A stretch of DNA of 54,804 nucleotides, from the NCBI GenBank assembly GCA_009692425.1, contig SHZF01000025.1:1-54804 (forward strand). The letters are read 5' to 3'. This DNA comes from Myxococcales bacterium (GTDB lineage: Bacteria > Myxococcota_A > UBA9042). Positions 24,904 to 32,912 of the stretch are shown here, one piece after another. The position numbers and the translations under genes are program-made. The stretch's first letter is position 1. Every line of letters starts with the position of its first letter. Below the pieces are notes generated by a model. The model was not told the origin of the DNA and did not search any database. It worked only from the letters and a program-made list of their open reading frames with translations.

Positions 24904-25569
24904 ATGCCTGACCCGACGTCGACACTCACCCACCTGCTCGCCCACCACCGCGACTTCGAAGACTTTCGCGCGCTCATGCAGGAGACGTCTGCGGGCCGCT
25001 TCGGCGCGATCTGGTGGGGCGTGTGGCAGCAATACGTGGCGCCGGTGCTGCCGCCAACCGGTCTGGTGATCGACCTCGGCTGCGGTCCTGGCGGGCTGTT
25101 TGCTCCGCTGCGCAAGGTGATGCCCGAGGTCCGCATCGTCGGCGTCGAGGTCCAGCCGGCCATGCTGCGGGCGGCGCGCGAACTGGCCATCGAGGTCGGC
25201 GCCACGATCGTCGAAGCCGACCTGAACGGTGCGTTGCCGCTGCCCGACAATGTGGCCGACGTGGTGACGGCCGTGCACGTGCTGCACGAGTTGCCGTTCC
25301 CGGTGCCTCTCCTGCGCGAGGCCCTCCGCGTGCTGCGACCGGGCGGCGCGTTTCTGCTGTTCGACTGGGTGCGCCAGCCGCTGCGGCAGTACACGAACGG
25401 CGCGGTGCTGACGCCGGACTTGCTGCAGCACTTCCGCGAGCACTGCCTGTTTACGGCCGACGACCTCGCCTACCTGTGCGACGATGTCGGATTCCGCGTT
25501 CTCGAAGTGATCGGTCGCCGCAACAACCAGTACGCCATGTTGGCGTGCGTCAAGCCTGCCGCCGCGTGA
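24904..25569 (+). CDS. Class I SAM-dependent methyltransferase
   Basis: A 221-aa protein with the Rossmann methyltransferase core: VIDLGCGPGGLF (motif I) at about residues 55-66, VGVEVQPAML with the acidic ribose-binding Glu (motif II), DNVADVVTAVHVLHEL (motif IV region) and LRVLRPGGAFLLFDW (motif VI). It resembles UbiE/Methyltransf_11 type enzymes acting on small molecules. No ribosome site is evident at ATG 24904, so it may be leaderless. It ends 3 bp from the convergent nupC stop. The substrate is not evident. Confidence 0.83.
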   Translation: MPDPTSTLTHLLAHHRDFEDFRALMQETSAGRFGAIWWGVWQQYVAPVLPPTGLVIDLGCGPGGLFAPLRKVMPEVRIVGVEVQPAMLRAARELAIEVGATIVEADLNGALPLPDNVADVVTAVHVLHELPFPVPLLREALRVLRPGGAFLLFDWVRQPLRQYTNGAVLTPDLLQHFREHCLFTADDLAYLCDDVGFRVLEVIGRRNNQYAMLACVKPAAA

Positions 25570-25572
25570 TCG

Positions 25573-26877
25573 TCACACGAAGATGCCGGCCAGCGCGCCG
25601 AGCACGTACGTGACCACCGAACCGCCCAGCATCGCGCGCAGGCCGAGGGACGCGAGGTCCTTGCGCCGCTCCGGCACCATCGCCGCGATGCCGCCGATCT
25701 GGATGGCGATGCTCGAAAAGTTGGCGAAACCACACAGGGCATAGGCTGTGATGATGGCGGCCCGCGGGCTCAACGGCGCCGGACTGGTCAGGTTCGTCGC
25801 GAGATCGAGGTAGGCGACGAACTCATTGAGCACGAGCTTGATGCCCAGAAAACTGCCCACCTGCGGCGCTTCGGCCCACGGCGTGCCGATCAGCCATGCC
25901 ACGGGAGCCATCGCCAGGCCGACGAGGCCTTGCAAGGTGACGCCGTCGAAACCCATGAGACCGAAAACCCAGCCGATGCCCGCGTTGGCAAGCGCGACCA
26001 AGGCGATGAACGCAATCAGCATGGCCCCGACATTGAGCGCGAGCGTGAGCCCCTCGCTGGCTCCAGCGGCGGCGGCGTCGATCACGTTCTGGTGCACCTT
26101 GGGCACGTCGATGTGGGCGTCGGGGCGCGTGGACGGCGTTTCGGACTCTGGCACGAGCAGCTTGGAGACCATGATCGTGGCGGGCGCCGACATTACCGAC
26201 GCGGCGAGCAGGTGGCCGGCGATGTCGGGGAACTTCGTCTGCAGCATCGCGACATACGCCGCCATCACTCCGCCGGCCACGTTCGCGAAGCCGCCGAGCA
26301 TGATGCAGTGCAGCTCCGAACGCGTCATGCGCGCCAGGAACGGGCGGATCATCAAGGGCGCCTCGGTCTGGCCGACGAAGATGTTGCCCACGGCCGACAG
26401 CGCCTCGGCGCCCGACGCCTGCATCAGCCGCGCCATCGATTTCGAGAACACGCGCACGAGCGCCACCATCACGCCGGAGTGGTAGCCGACCGCCATCAGC
26501 GCGCTGAAGAAGATGATCGTCGGCAGCACGGAGAAGGCGACGAGTGCCGAGCCCTTGACGAGGTCGCCGAACAGGAAGCGCGCGCCTTCGTTCGAGAAAT
26601 TCATCAGCTTGACGAACGCGGCGTTGACCTGCTCGAAGACCGCCTCTCCGGCCGACGTCTTCAGCATCAGCAGCACGAGTGCAACCTGCAGCACCATGCC
26701 GGTCACCACCGCGCGCAGGGGAAACCGGTCGCTGGGATTGCGCGTGCGCAGCAGCCAGCACAGGCCGAGCAGCACGCCGATGCCGAAGATCGCTTGCAGG
26801 CGCGGCAAGGCGCCGACATCCCCGATGTTCTGGCGCAATTGCAGCACGGCATTGGCGGCGGTCGTCGTCGGGTCCAT
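25573..26877 (-). CDS. nupC: Concentrative nucleoside transporter (CNT/NupC family)
   Basis: A 434-aa inner-membrane symporter for nucleosides. CNT hallmarks are in order: SNEGARFLFG, GNIFVGQTEAPLMIRP, ANVAGGVMAAYVAML, MSAPATIMVSKLL, LVLNEFVAYLDLA and ALCGFANFSSIAIQIGG, which together form the nucleoside and cation sites. About ten hydrophobic segments are visible. ATG 26877 has AGGAG 9-10 nt upstream. The gene is divergent from the PfkB-Q_salvage fusion gene (258 bp between starts), which suggests the imported nucleoside is that enzyme's substrate. Confidence 0.93.
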   Translation of the reverse strand: MDPTTTAANAVLQLRQNIGDVGALPRLQAIFGIGVLLGLCWLLRTRNPSDRFPLRAVVTGMVLQVALVLLMLKTSAGEAVFEQVNAAFVKLMNFSNEGARFLFGDLVKGSALVAFSVLPTIIFFSALMAVGYHSGVMVALVRVFSKSMARLMQASGAEALSAVGNIFVGQTEAPLMIRPFLARMTRSELHCIMLGGFANVAGGVMAAYVAMLQTKFPDIAGHLLAASVMSAPATIMVSKLLVPESETPSTRPDAHIDVPKVHQNVIDAAAAGASEGLTLALNVGAMLIAFIALVALANAGIGWVFGLMGFDGVTLQGLVGLAMAPVAWLIGTPWAEAPQVGSFLGIKLVLNEFVAYLDLATNLTSPAPLSPRAAIITAYALCGFANFSSIAIQIGGIAAMVPERRKDLASLGLRAMLGGSVVTYVLGALAGIFV

Positions 26878-27135
26878 CGTGGGGTGTCTCCTGCCAGCCG
26901 CCGACCCTACCCCACGGCGTTCCGCCGGGGAACCCGGATCTGCCGATACGGGCCCACCTCCGTCGTAGTCGCTCCGGGCTTGGTGCTCGATGGACCTGAT
27001 GTTCAATAGAGACTCAAGTCCTCACTCTGCCTAGGATCTGGACCCGTCTCGACGGCCCGCGGAGGTTCTAGGGTGGTGGATCTTGGGGAACACTGCCTTG
27101 CCCGGGGGCGGGCGTGGTGCCACCATCCTCGCCCC

Positions 27136-28944
27136 ATGCCCCAGGGCCTTCCCATCCTCGTCATCGGCGGCGCCTCCGTAGACCGACTGCGCGCCGCCGA
27201 AGGGGCCGTCACTACGCCCGGCGGCGGCGGCTTGTATACGGCGGTCGCTGCGCGCAAGGCCGGCGGAGACGTGCGGTTTTTCGGCTATCGCCCGGACCCG
27301 CTGCCCGAGCTTTTCGAGCGCGCCGCGACAACGGTGGCTTGGCATGGGCCGCCCGTGCGGCTCGAAGACATTCCCCACTTCGAGATCGTCTACGACACCG
27401 GCGGCGACGCGCGGATGGAGACGGCGACCTGGGGCAACGAGGCGACGCTCGACCCCGACATGGTGCCCGATTTTCTCTTAAGCGCGCGCTACATCCACAT
27501 CGCGGCGATCCACGACGCTTCCCTGCAGATGAAGTTCATCTCGGCGCTGCGGCGGCGGTCGCGGGCTCGGTTGTCGGCCGGGACGTTCGGCTACATGGTG
27601 CACCGTAGCCCGGATGCGGTGCGGGCGCTGATGGACGCGGTCGACTTGTTTTTCCTCAACGCCTTCGAGGCGGAGGCGATCTTCGGACCGCAGCCCCCGA
27701 CCGTGCGCCCGGGGCAGATTCTCGTGGTCACGCGCGGCTCCGACGGTGCCGACGTGTGGCAGGGCGACTGGTGTACGCGCGTGCCGGTATGCCCGGCGCG
27801 GCCGGTCGATCTGACGGGGGCCGGTGACTCCGTGTGCGGCGGCATGCTGGCGGGGTTGGCCGCTGGCATGCATCCGGTCGATGCGGCGCGCCACGGCACG
27901 GCATGCGCCGCGATCGCGATTGAAGCGCCCGGCATGACTGCACTGCTCGACACCGATCGCGCGGCGGTCGATGCGCGCAAGGTGCCGCTGATCGACCGCC
28001 GTTGCGCCGTCGACGACAGCCAGGTCGATCGGATCGCCGCAGTGTTGCGCGATCTGCCCGACGTGCGCCCGTTCGACTTCACGGGCCCGCATTTTCCCCG
28101 CGTCGGCGATGCCCACGCCTTGGATTATTTCTTTGCGGCCATCAAGCACCAGTTCGGCTTCTGGACGCCCGGGCACGGTTCCTGGCGAGCGCCCACCTAC
28201 GCGACCCTCGGCGGCGAGCGGCTGAAAGGGTCGGACTACTGTTTTGCCAGTTTTCGCCGGCAGTTGGAGCGCGACCCCCGCGTCCTGTCGCCCCAGGGGC
28301 AAGCGGCGCTGCGCTGGCAGGACACCGAGAGCCTGTTTCGCGACGACGATGGCCAGGTGCCGCTGCCGGTGCTTGCCAACCACCATGCGCTGGCCCGCGG
28401 GTATGGCCGCGACTTGTGGGAACTGGGCTGGACGCCCCAATCGCTCGTCGCCGAGGCCCACGCCGCGCCGGATCCGGTGCGCACGCTGCTGGCGCGACTC
28501 GACCACATCACGGGGTACCGCGAAGACCCCTTTCGCAAGAAGGCGACGCTGCTCGTGGTCGCGCTGGGGCAGCGCCCGGAGCGCTTCATCGAGTTGCATG
28601 ACGGCGCCTCCTTGCGGCCGATCATCGACTATCACCTCATGCGATCGTGCCTGCGCACCGGGCTCGTGCGCGTTCAGGATGCCGACCTCGCGGCGCGGCT
28701 CGCGGAGCGCAAGCTGGTGCCGCCCACCGACGAGGTGGCCGTGCGCAAGGCTTGCTTCGACGCAATCGAGCGCCTGTGTGCGCGCTCGGGGCGCGACGTG
28801 GGTACCGTCGACTGGTTTTTCTTCAATGCCCGGCGACGCTGCCCCGAAGTGACCGAGCCTGAGTGCGCGCGCTGCCCGCTGGACAGCACGTGCGCCCACC
28901 GCAAGGACCTGTTCCAACCCGTGCTGCGCACGACGTTCTACTGA
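27136..28944 (+). CDS. PfkB-type kinase fused to a Q_salvage (Qng1/DUF2419-like) domain with a Cys4 tail
   Basis: A 602-aa fusion. Residues 5-285 are a PfkB/ribokinase-like kinase: VIGGASVD start, glycine-rich GGGGLYTAVAARKAG (30-44) and LTGAGDSVCGG with catalytic Asp231. Residues 310-565 resemble queuosine-salvage proteins, which release queuine from queuosine 5'-phosphate. Matching features are ALDYFFAAIKHQFGFW, a VPLPVLANHHAL segment, YREDPFRKKATLL (compare their KRAQ segment), PIIDYHLMR with Asp498 (compare ADYRvPQ), DEVAVRKACFDAIERL and VDWFFF. The end carries C569-x7-C577-x2-C580-x5-C586, like the [4Fe-4S] loop of endonuclease III. ATG 27136 is chosen by the kinase N-terminus; the ribosome site is weak. 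An HhH-GPD DNA glycosylase is the alternative for the second half. Confidence 0.7.
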   Translation: MPQGLPILVIGGASVDRLRAAEGAVTTPGGGGLYTAVAARKAGGDVRFFGYRPDPLPELFERAATTVAWHGPPVRLEDIPHFEIVYDTGGDARMETATWGNEATLDPDMVPDFLLSARYIHIAAIHDASLQMKFISALRRRSRARLSAGTFGYMVHRSPDAVRALMDAVDLFFLNAFEAEAIFGPQPPTVRPGQILVVTRGSDGADVWQGDWCTRVPVCPARPVDLTGAGDSVCGGMLAGLAAGMHPVDAARHGTACAAIAIEAPGMTALLDTDRAAVDARKVPLIDRRCAVDDSQVDRIAAVLRDLPDVRPFDFTGPHFPRVGDAHALDYFFAAIKHQFGFWTPGHGSWRAPTYATLGGERLKGSDYCFASFRRQLERDPRVLSPQGQAALRWQDTESLFRDDDGQVPLPVLANHHALARGYGRDLWELGWTPQSLVAEAHAAPDPVRTLLARLDHITGYREDPFRKKATLLVVALGQRPERFIELHDGASLRPIIDYHLMRSCLRTGLVRVQDADLAARLAERKLVPPTDEVAVRKACFDAIERLCARSGRDVGTVDWFFFNARRRCPEVTEPECARCPLDSTCAHRKDLFQPVLRTTFY

Positions 28945-28945
28945 A

Positions 28946-29407
28946 ATGGCCAAGCCGCACCCCACCGAGCGCGTCATCGCGACCAACCGCAAGGCGCTGC
29001 ACGAGTACGCCATCGAGGAGACGCTCGAGGCGGGCATCGTGCTGCAAGGCTCTGAGGTCAAGGTGTTGCGCGCCGGCAAGTGCACGCTGACGGGTGCCCA
29101 CGTACGCGTGGTCGGTGGTGTGGCCCAGGTGATGGGTCTGCAAATCCCTGAGTACCCGTGGGCGCACCAGTTCAACCACGCCGTCGAGCGGCCGCGCCGG
29201 TTGCTGCTCCATGCGCACGAAATCGAGAAGCTCGGCGTCGAACTGCGTCGAAAAGGCACAGCATGTGTGGTGACGAAGCTGTACTGGAAGGGCGCCAAGG
29301 TGAAGCTCGAACTCGCCCTCGGCGTCGGCCGCAAGGACCACGACAAGCGGGCCGCGATCCACGATCGCGAGGCCAAACGCGACATCGCGCGGGCGCTGCG
29401 GCGGTGA
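28946..29407 (+). CDS. smpB: SsrA-binding protein SmpB
   Basis: A 153-aa tmRNA-binding protein needed for trans-translation and ribosome rescue. It shows the SmpB fold markers: ATNRKALHEYAIEETLEAGIVLQGSEVK, the Gly-rich turn, HEYPWxHQF-like PEYPWAHQFNH, RRLLLHAHEI and the DKRAAIHDREAKRDIARAL basic C-terminal tail that inserts in the mRNA channel. The ATG starts 1 nt after the stop of the kinase-Q_salvage gene, so the two are probably co-transcribed. No ssrA (tmRNA) gene was recognised in the window. Confidence 0.96.
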   Translation: MAKPHPTERVIATNRKALHEYAIEETLEAGIVLQGSEVKVLRAGKCTLTGAHVRVVGGVAQVMGLQIPEYPWAHQFNHAVERPRRLLLHAHEIEKLGVELRRKGTACVVTKLYWKGAKVKLELALGVGRKDHDKRAAIHDREAKRDIARALRR

Positions 29408-29769
29408 GGTGCTGCCTGCCGGCCGTCGCCAGCGCGTTGCTCGTCAGCGGGCTGGGCTGCGGCACTGCGACCCTGCACCGGGCCGAGGAGCCGGCGATCG
29501 ACGGCCGGATTGCCGGTTCCGACGCGCACACGATCTGCATCCAGAACCGCGCCGGCCGGGTATTCGCCGTGCCAGATGCCGACGTTGTCGACGTGGACCA
29601 TCCGAAGGCGTGGGCCATCTGGGGCTGGTTCCTGTACGTGGTGCCGGGCGTGCTCGGCATGGTCGAATACTTCGACTCCGTGCAGCGCTTGCAGAACGTA
29701 CCGTGCCCGACGGATGCCCGCGCCGTGTCCCGCGAAGAACGGGTGACTCCGCCGTGGGAGACCCGATGA
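29404..29769 (+). CDS. Small lipoprotein, paralogue 1 of a tandem pair
   Basis: A 121-aa protein. The GTG at 29404 overlaps the smpB stop (GTGA). The signal ends in VSGLGC, giving a lipidated Cys at residue 19. The mature part has GTATLHR, a beta-like stretch ending FAVPDADVVDVDHPK, one hydrophobic segment (WAIWGWFLYVVPGVLGMV) and a polar tail. It shares layout and words with the next gene, including CGTAT-HR and DxxDxDHP followed by a membrane segment. Unknown function; it looks like an envelope protein produced together with smpB only by gene order. Confidence 0.65.
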   Translation: MRCCLPAVASALLVSGLGCGTATLHRAEEPAIDGRIAGSDAHTICIQNRAGRVFAVPDADVVDVDHPKAWAIWGWFLYVVPGVLGMVEYFDSVQRLQNVPCPTDARAVSREERVTPPWETR

Positions 29770-30284
29770 ACCTGCGTCGCCCGCAGTCGGCAGTCGCGCT
29801 GGTCCTGGTGGTGGCGCTGGGCGGCGGCGCGTGCGGTACGGCCACGGTCCATCGGGTTGAAGCACCCGATCTGGCCGTGCGCCTCACTGCGGGATCGCGC
29901 ACATACCTGTACGTGACGGACGACACGAATCGATTCTGGCGCGTCCGCCGCAGCGACGTGCGCGACATCGACCACCCCGGCAACGTGCTGGCAGCAGCGG
30001 CCGCCCCCTTTCTGCTGGCCGGCCTGACGTTGCTCGGCGTCAGCAAAGCGACGACCCGCTCGCAAGACGCCACGATCTCCTACGCGATCGGGACCGTATA
30101 TACCGCGCTGTCGCTGCCGGTTTTTGCCGTCGGCTTCTGTTCGTGGGCTGGCTCCACGGCGGCCACCGACGATGTCAGCGAAGACGACGCCCGCTGGCCA
30201 CACGCGGTGCCCGGCTCAACTCAGAATGCGCCCGGTTCAATTGACGAGCCCGGTTCAACTGCTGAGTCCGCTTCAACTAAGTAG
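29766..30284 (+). CDS. Small lipoprotein, paralogue 2 of a tandem pair
   Basis: A 172-aa protein whose ATG overlaps the previous stop (ATGA). The signal ends in GGGAC with Cys25. CGTATVHRVEAPD and SDVRDIDHPG match the paired positions in the gene before it, and two hydrophobic segments follow. The C-terminal about 25 residues are an 18-bp-repeat product (PGSTxx words) ending exactly at the stop. The 3' end overlaps the convergent SCP2 gene by 12 bp. Function unknown. Confidence 0.65.
   Translation: MNLRRPQSAVALVLVVALGGGACGTATVHRVEAPDLAVRLTAGSRTYLYVTDDTNRFWRVRRSDVRDIDHPGNVLAAAAAPFLLAGLTLLGVSKATTRSQDATISYAIGTVYTALSLPVFAVGFCSWAGSTAATDDVSEDDARWPHAVPGSTQNAPGSIDEPGSTAESASTK
30210..30284. repeat. 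18-bp tandem repeats ending on a stop codon
   Basis: Units are at 30210-30230 (21 bp), 30231-30248, 30249-30266 and 30267-30284 (18 bp each), with core cccggttcaa. The last unit ends with the TAG stop of the second small lipoprotein. They encode PGST-like words. Confidence 0.75.
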
Positions 30285-30599
30285 CGGCAACAGTTTTGCT
30301 GCGAGCCCCGCATTGTTCACCTTCAAACTCCCGCTCATGAACGCCATCGGCGCCTTGAGCTTGCCGTTGACGATGTCGAGCAAGGCGGTCGCCGAGATCG
30401 TGACCGTACACGGAGCCTCGCCGCCACCTTGCGAGATCACGCCGCCGGGCTGGGTCAAGTCGACGATCCACTTGCCGCCGTCATTGCCGGTCACGTCGAA
30501 CAGGTACTTCGCGTTGATCTGGCCCTGCAGGCTCGGCTTGTCTTTGAGCTTCTGTGGGATGTGCGCGTCGAAAATCTCAGCTACGTTGGCGGCGGGCAT
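30273..30599 (-). CDS. SCP2 sterol-binding domain protein
   Basis: A 108-aa single-domain SCP2 protein, a lipid- or fatty-acyl-binding fold in the cytoplasm. The typical order is an N-terminal helix (NVAEIFDAHIPQKL), strands with YLFDVTGNDGGKWIVDL, the CTVTISATALLDIVNGKLKAPMAFMSGSLKV segment shared by the family, and a short C-terminal helix. AGGAG is 6 nt upstream of ATG 30599. It is convergent and slightly overlapping with the second small lipoprotein gene. The ligand is unknown. Confidence 0.9.
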   Translation of the reverse strand: MPAANVAEIFDAHIPQKLKDKPSLQGQINAKYLFDVTGNDGGKWIVDLTQPGGVISQGGGEAPCTVTISATALLDIVNGKLKAPMAFMSGSLKVNNAGLAAKLLPLLS

Positions 30600-30707
30600 C
30601 GGGGCTCCTGCGTCGAAGGGTCGTCCAAAGGGTCACCGGACGCGCGCCGAGTAGCATGGGCGGCCGCAGCTGGTCAACGGCGCCCTGTGTGCCCCAAGGA
30701 GTGGAGC

Positions 30708-31136
30708 GTGGTGCACGCGTCGGGACCCGTCGACACCGTGCTGCAAGTCTCCACGCCGGAGCGCGCAACGTTTCGGTTGGCGCTGGCCGGCCCTTGGCAG
30801 CGCGGAGGTGCCTAGCTGGCCGACCTCGTCGGGCGCGCGCGCAGGACCGAAGGCCGTACAGCGCATCGTGCAGGCCAGCTTCGACCTGTTTCCCGAGGAG
30901 GTGGAGTCCGACGTCGAGGGCGCTGTGACCGAGTTCCGGCGGCGGGTGCAGCGGCGCGCGACTCCGACGACGACCTGTGGGTGCGCGGCCCCGCAGCGCT
31001 CGAACGGCTGCAGCGCGACCGCGCCCTTGAATCGCTGCGCAAGGCCGGCGTGCTGGTGCTCGAAGTGACGGCGGCCGACCTGGCTTCGCGGCTCGTGCAG
31101 CGCTACCTCGAGATCAAGGGGCGTGCATGGCTGTAG
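30708..31136 (+). pseudogene. Relic of RDD- and DUF58-like coding sequence
   Basis: AAGGAG precedes GTG 30708, which opens a 35-codon frame (VDTVLQVSTPERATF, RLALAGPWQRGGA) like the N-terminus of RDD membrane proteins. It stops at TAG 30813 where the family usually has Trp (GAWLxD). Further on, codons with strong G/C third positions run in another frame (about 30855-30960: FDLFPEEVESDVEGAV), then return to the first frame (30966-31136: DDDLWVRGPAALERL, VLVLEV, RYLEIKGRAWL). That end resembles the C-terminus of DUF58 proteins. A nonsense mutation, a frameshift and probably a large internal deletion are implied. It overlaps the modC 3' end by 23 bp. Confidence 0.55.
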
Positions 31137-32241
31137 CGGGGAGCGCGACGGGAGCGAGCAACGCCACCCCCTTGATCTGGGCCCACACAGGCAAGCCGGG
31201 CGCCAAGTGCAGCGCGTCCACCGACTTGGTCGTCAGCCGCGCCACGACGGCCGCACCGCCCAGGTCGAGCCGCACCAGGTGCACGCCGGGACCGTCCGCT
31301 ACGACCTCGGCGATGACGGCTGGCAGGACATTCAGGATGCTCGTCGCCACCGGTCGTTCCAGCGCCACGCTGACGTCGCGTGCCAACACCCGGCACCGCA
31401 CCACGTCGCCGATTCTCGCCAACCGACCCGGAGCAAGCAGACGCCCACCGGCGAACGTCAGCTCCGCGAGGTGCGCTTGCGCGTCGTAGCCCGTGACTGT
31501 CGCCCGCAGCACGCTGCCGGCCTCGTCGTGCAGCGCAGCGGCGATGTCGAGGCGACCCAACAGGGTGTCGAGGGCACCGGCCGCACGTACGGTGCCGCCG
31601 TCGAGGAGGACGAGGTAGTCCGCAAGGCGGGCCACCTCATCCGCCGCGTGGCTCACCAGCACGGCGGGAATCGCGAGTTCGGCGTGGAGTCGCTCGAGGT
31701 ACGGCAACAGTTCGGCTCGGCGTGCCAAGTCCAGCGCCGCGAGCGGCTCATCGAGCAAGAGCAGACGCGGGCTCGCCAGCAGGGCCCGCGCGATCGCGAC
31801 GCGTTGGCTCTCGCCGCCCGACAGCGTAGTCGGGTGGCGCGCCAGCAGGCTGCCGAGATCGAACAGGTCGACGCTGCGGTCGAAGGTCACCCGCCGCTGC
31901 TCGGAAGGCTCTCGCCGCTCCGTTGCCACGCGCTGCCAGCCAAACGCAAGGTTCGCGCGCACATCGAGGTGCGCAAACAAGTTCGCTTCCTGGAACACAT
32001 AGCCGACCCCACGCCGGTGTGGCGGCACGAACACCCCTCTCGCATCGTCCTGCCACACCTCGCCGAGCACCTCGACGTGCCCCTCTGCGCGATCGAGCCC
32101 CGCAAGAGCGCGCAGCACGGTCGTCTTGCCGGCGCCCGACGGCCCGAACAGCGCCGACATGCCGCGGGCCGGCAACGTGAAGTCGACCGACAGCGCAAGG
32201 CCGCGCGGTGCGCCGCGCAGGTGGCAGTGGACGCCCGTCAT
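31114..32241 (-). CDS. modC: Molybdate ABC transporter ATP-binding protein
   Basis: A 375-aa ATPase. Walker A is GPSGAGKTT, the Q-loop YVFQEANLF, the signature LSGGESQRVAIARAL, Walker B LLLLDEPLAALD and the H-loop LVSHAADE. After about residue 290 there is a MOP/TOBE-like domain (RATVTGYDAQ, SILNVLPAVIAEV, VWAQIKGVALL) that senses molybdate in ModC proteins. ATG 32241 overlaps the modB stop as ATGA. The 3' end overlaps the RDD/DUF58 relic on the other strand. Confidence 0.95.
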   Translation of the reverse strand: MTGVHCHLRGAPRGLALSVDFTLPARGMSALFGPSGAGKTTVLRALAGLDRAEGHVEVLGEVWQDDARGVFVPPHRRGVGYVFQEANLFAHLDVRANLAFGWQRVATERREPSEQRRVTFDRSVDLFDLGSLLARHPTTLSGGESQRVAIARALLASPRLLLLDEPLAALDLARRAELLPYLERLHAELAIPAVLVSHAADEVARLADYLVLLDGGTVRAAGALDTLLGRLDIAAALHDEAGSVLRATVTGYDAQAHLAELTFAGGRLLAPGRLARIGDVVRCRVLARDVSVALERPVATSILNVLPAVIAEVVADGPGVHLVRLDLGGAAVVARLTTKSVDALHLAPGLPVWAQIKGVALLAPVALPATAMHAP

Positions 32242-32912
32242 GGCGACCGCGCATGGCGGCGGCCGACGCCATAGACCACCACGAGCAAGGCAAACGAGAC
32301 CAGGAGCAGCACGCCAGAGAGCGTGTGCGCGGCGGAGTATTCGAGGGCCTCGACGTGGTCGTAGACCGCCATCGACAGCACGCGCGTGGCGCCGGGGATG
32401 TTGCCGCCGAGCATCAACACGACGCCGAACTCTCCAATCGTGTGGGCAAATCCGACCACGACCGCGGCAACGATGCCCGGTGCGGACAGGGGCACCGCAA
32501 CTCGAAAAAAGCGGTCCCACGGCCCGGCGCCGAGCGTCGCCGCCACCTCGAGCGGCCGGTCGCCGACGGCCGCGAATGCCGCGCGCAGCGGTTGCACGAC
32601 AAACGGCAGCGAATGGCACAGCGCACCGACCACGAGCCCGCCGAACGTGAACGGGAGCAGCCCGATGCCGAGCCATTGCGTAGCGCGCCCGACGGGGCCG
32701 TCCGGTCCGAGTGCGAGTAGCAGGTAGAACCCGATCACGGTCGGCGGCAGCACCAACGGCAAGGCGACGACGGCGGCGACGACCGGCTCCCAGCGCGATT
32801 GCGTGCGCGCGAGCCACCAGGCGAGCGGGGTACCCACGAGCAGCAGCAAGCCGGTGACGACGGTCGCCAACCGCAGCGTCACGCCGACTGCGGCCAGATC
32901 TTCGGCGCTCAT
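32238..32912 (-). CDS. modB: Molybdate ABC transporter permease
   Basis: A 224-aa inner-membrane permease with about five or six segments. The binding-protein-dependent transport motif is visible as EVAATLGAGPWDRFFRVAVPLSAPGIVAA, where Glu-Ala-Ala-x3-Gly contacts ModC. VLPPTVIGFYLLLALG and HTIGEFGVVLMLGGNIPGATRVLS are ModB-typical. ATG 32912 overlaps the modA stop (ATGA), and its own stop overlaps the modC start, so translation of the three is probably coupled. Confidence 0.95.
   Translation of the reverse strand: MSAEDLAAVGVTLRLATVVTGLLLLVGTPLAWWLARTQSRWEPVVAAVVALPLVLPPTVIGFYLLLALGPDGPVGRATQWLGIGLLPFTFGGLVVGALCHSLPFVVQPLRAAFAAVGDRPLEVAATLGAGPWDRFFRVAVPLSAPGIVAAVVVGFAHTIGEFGVVLMLGGNIPGATRVLSMAVYDHVEALEYSAAHTLSGVLLLVSFALLVVVYGVGRRHARSP

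Noticed and set aside
30231-30284. GGTTCAA words resembling tRNA T-arms
   Set aside because: They are part of an in-frame 18-bp tandem repeat and no acceptor or anticodon stems flank them.
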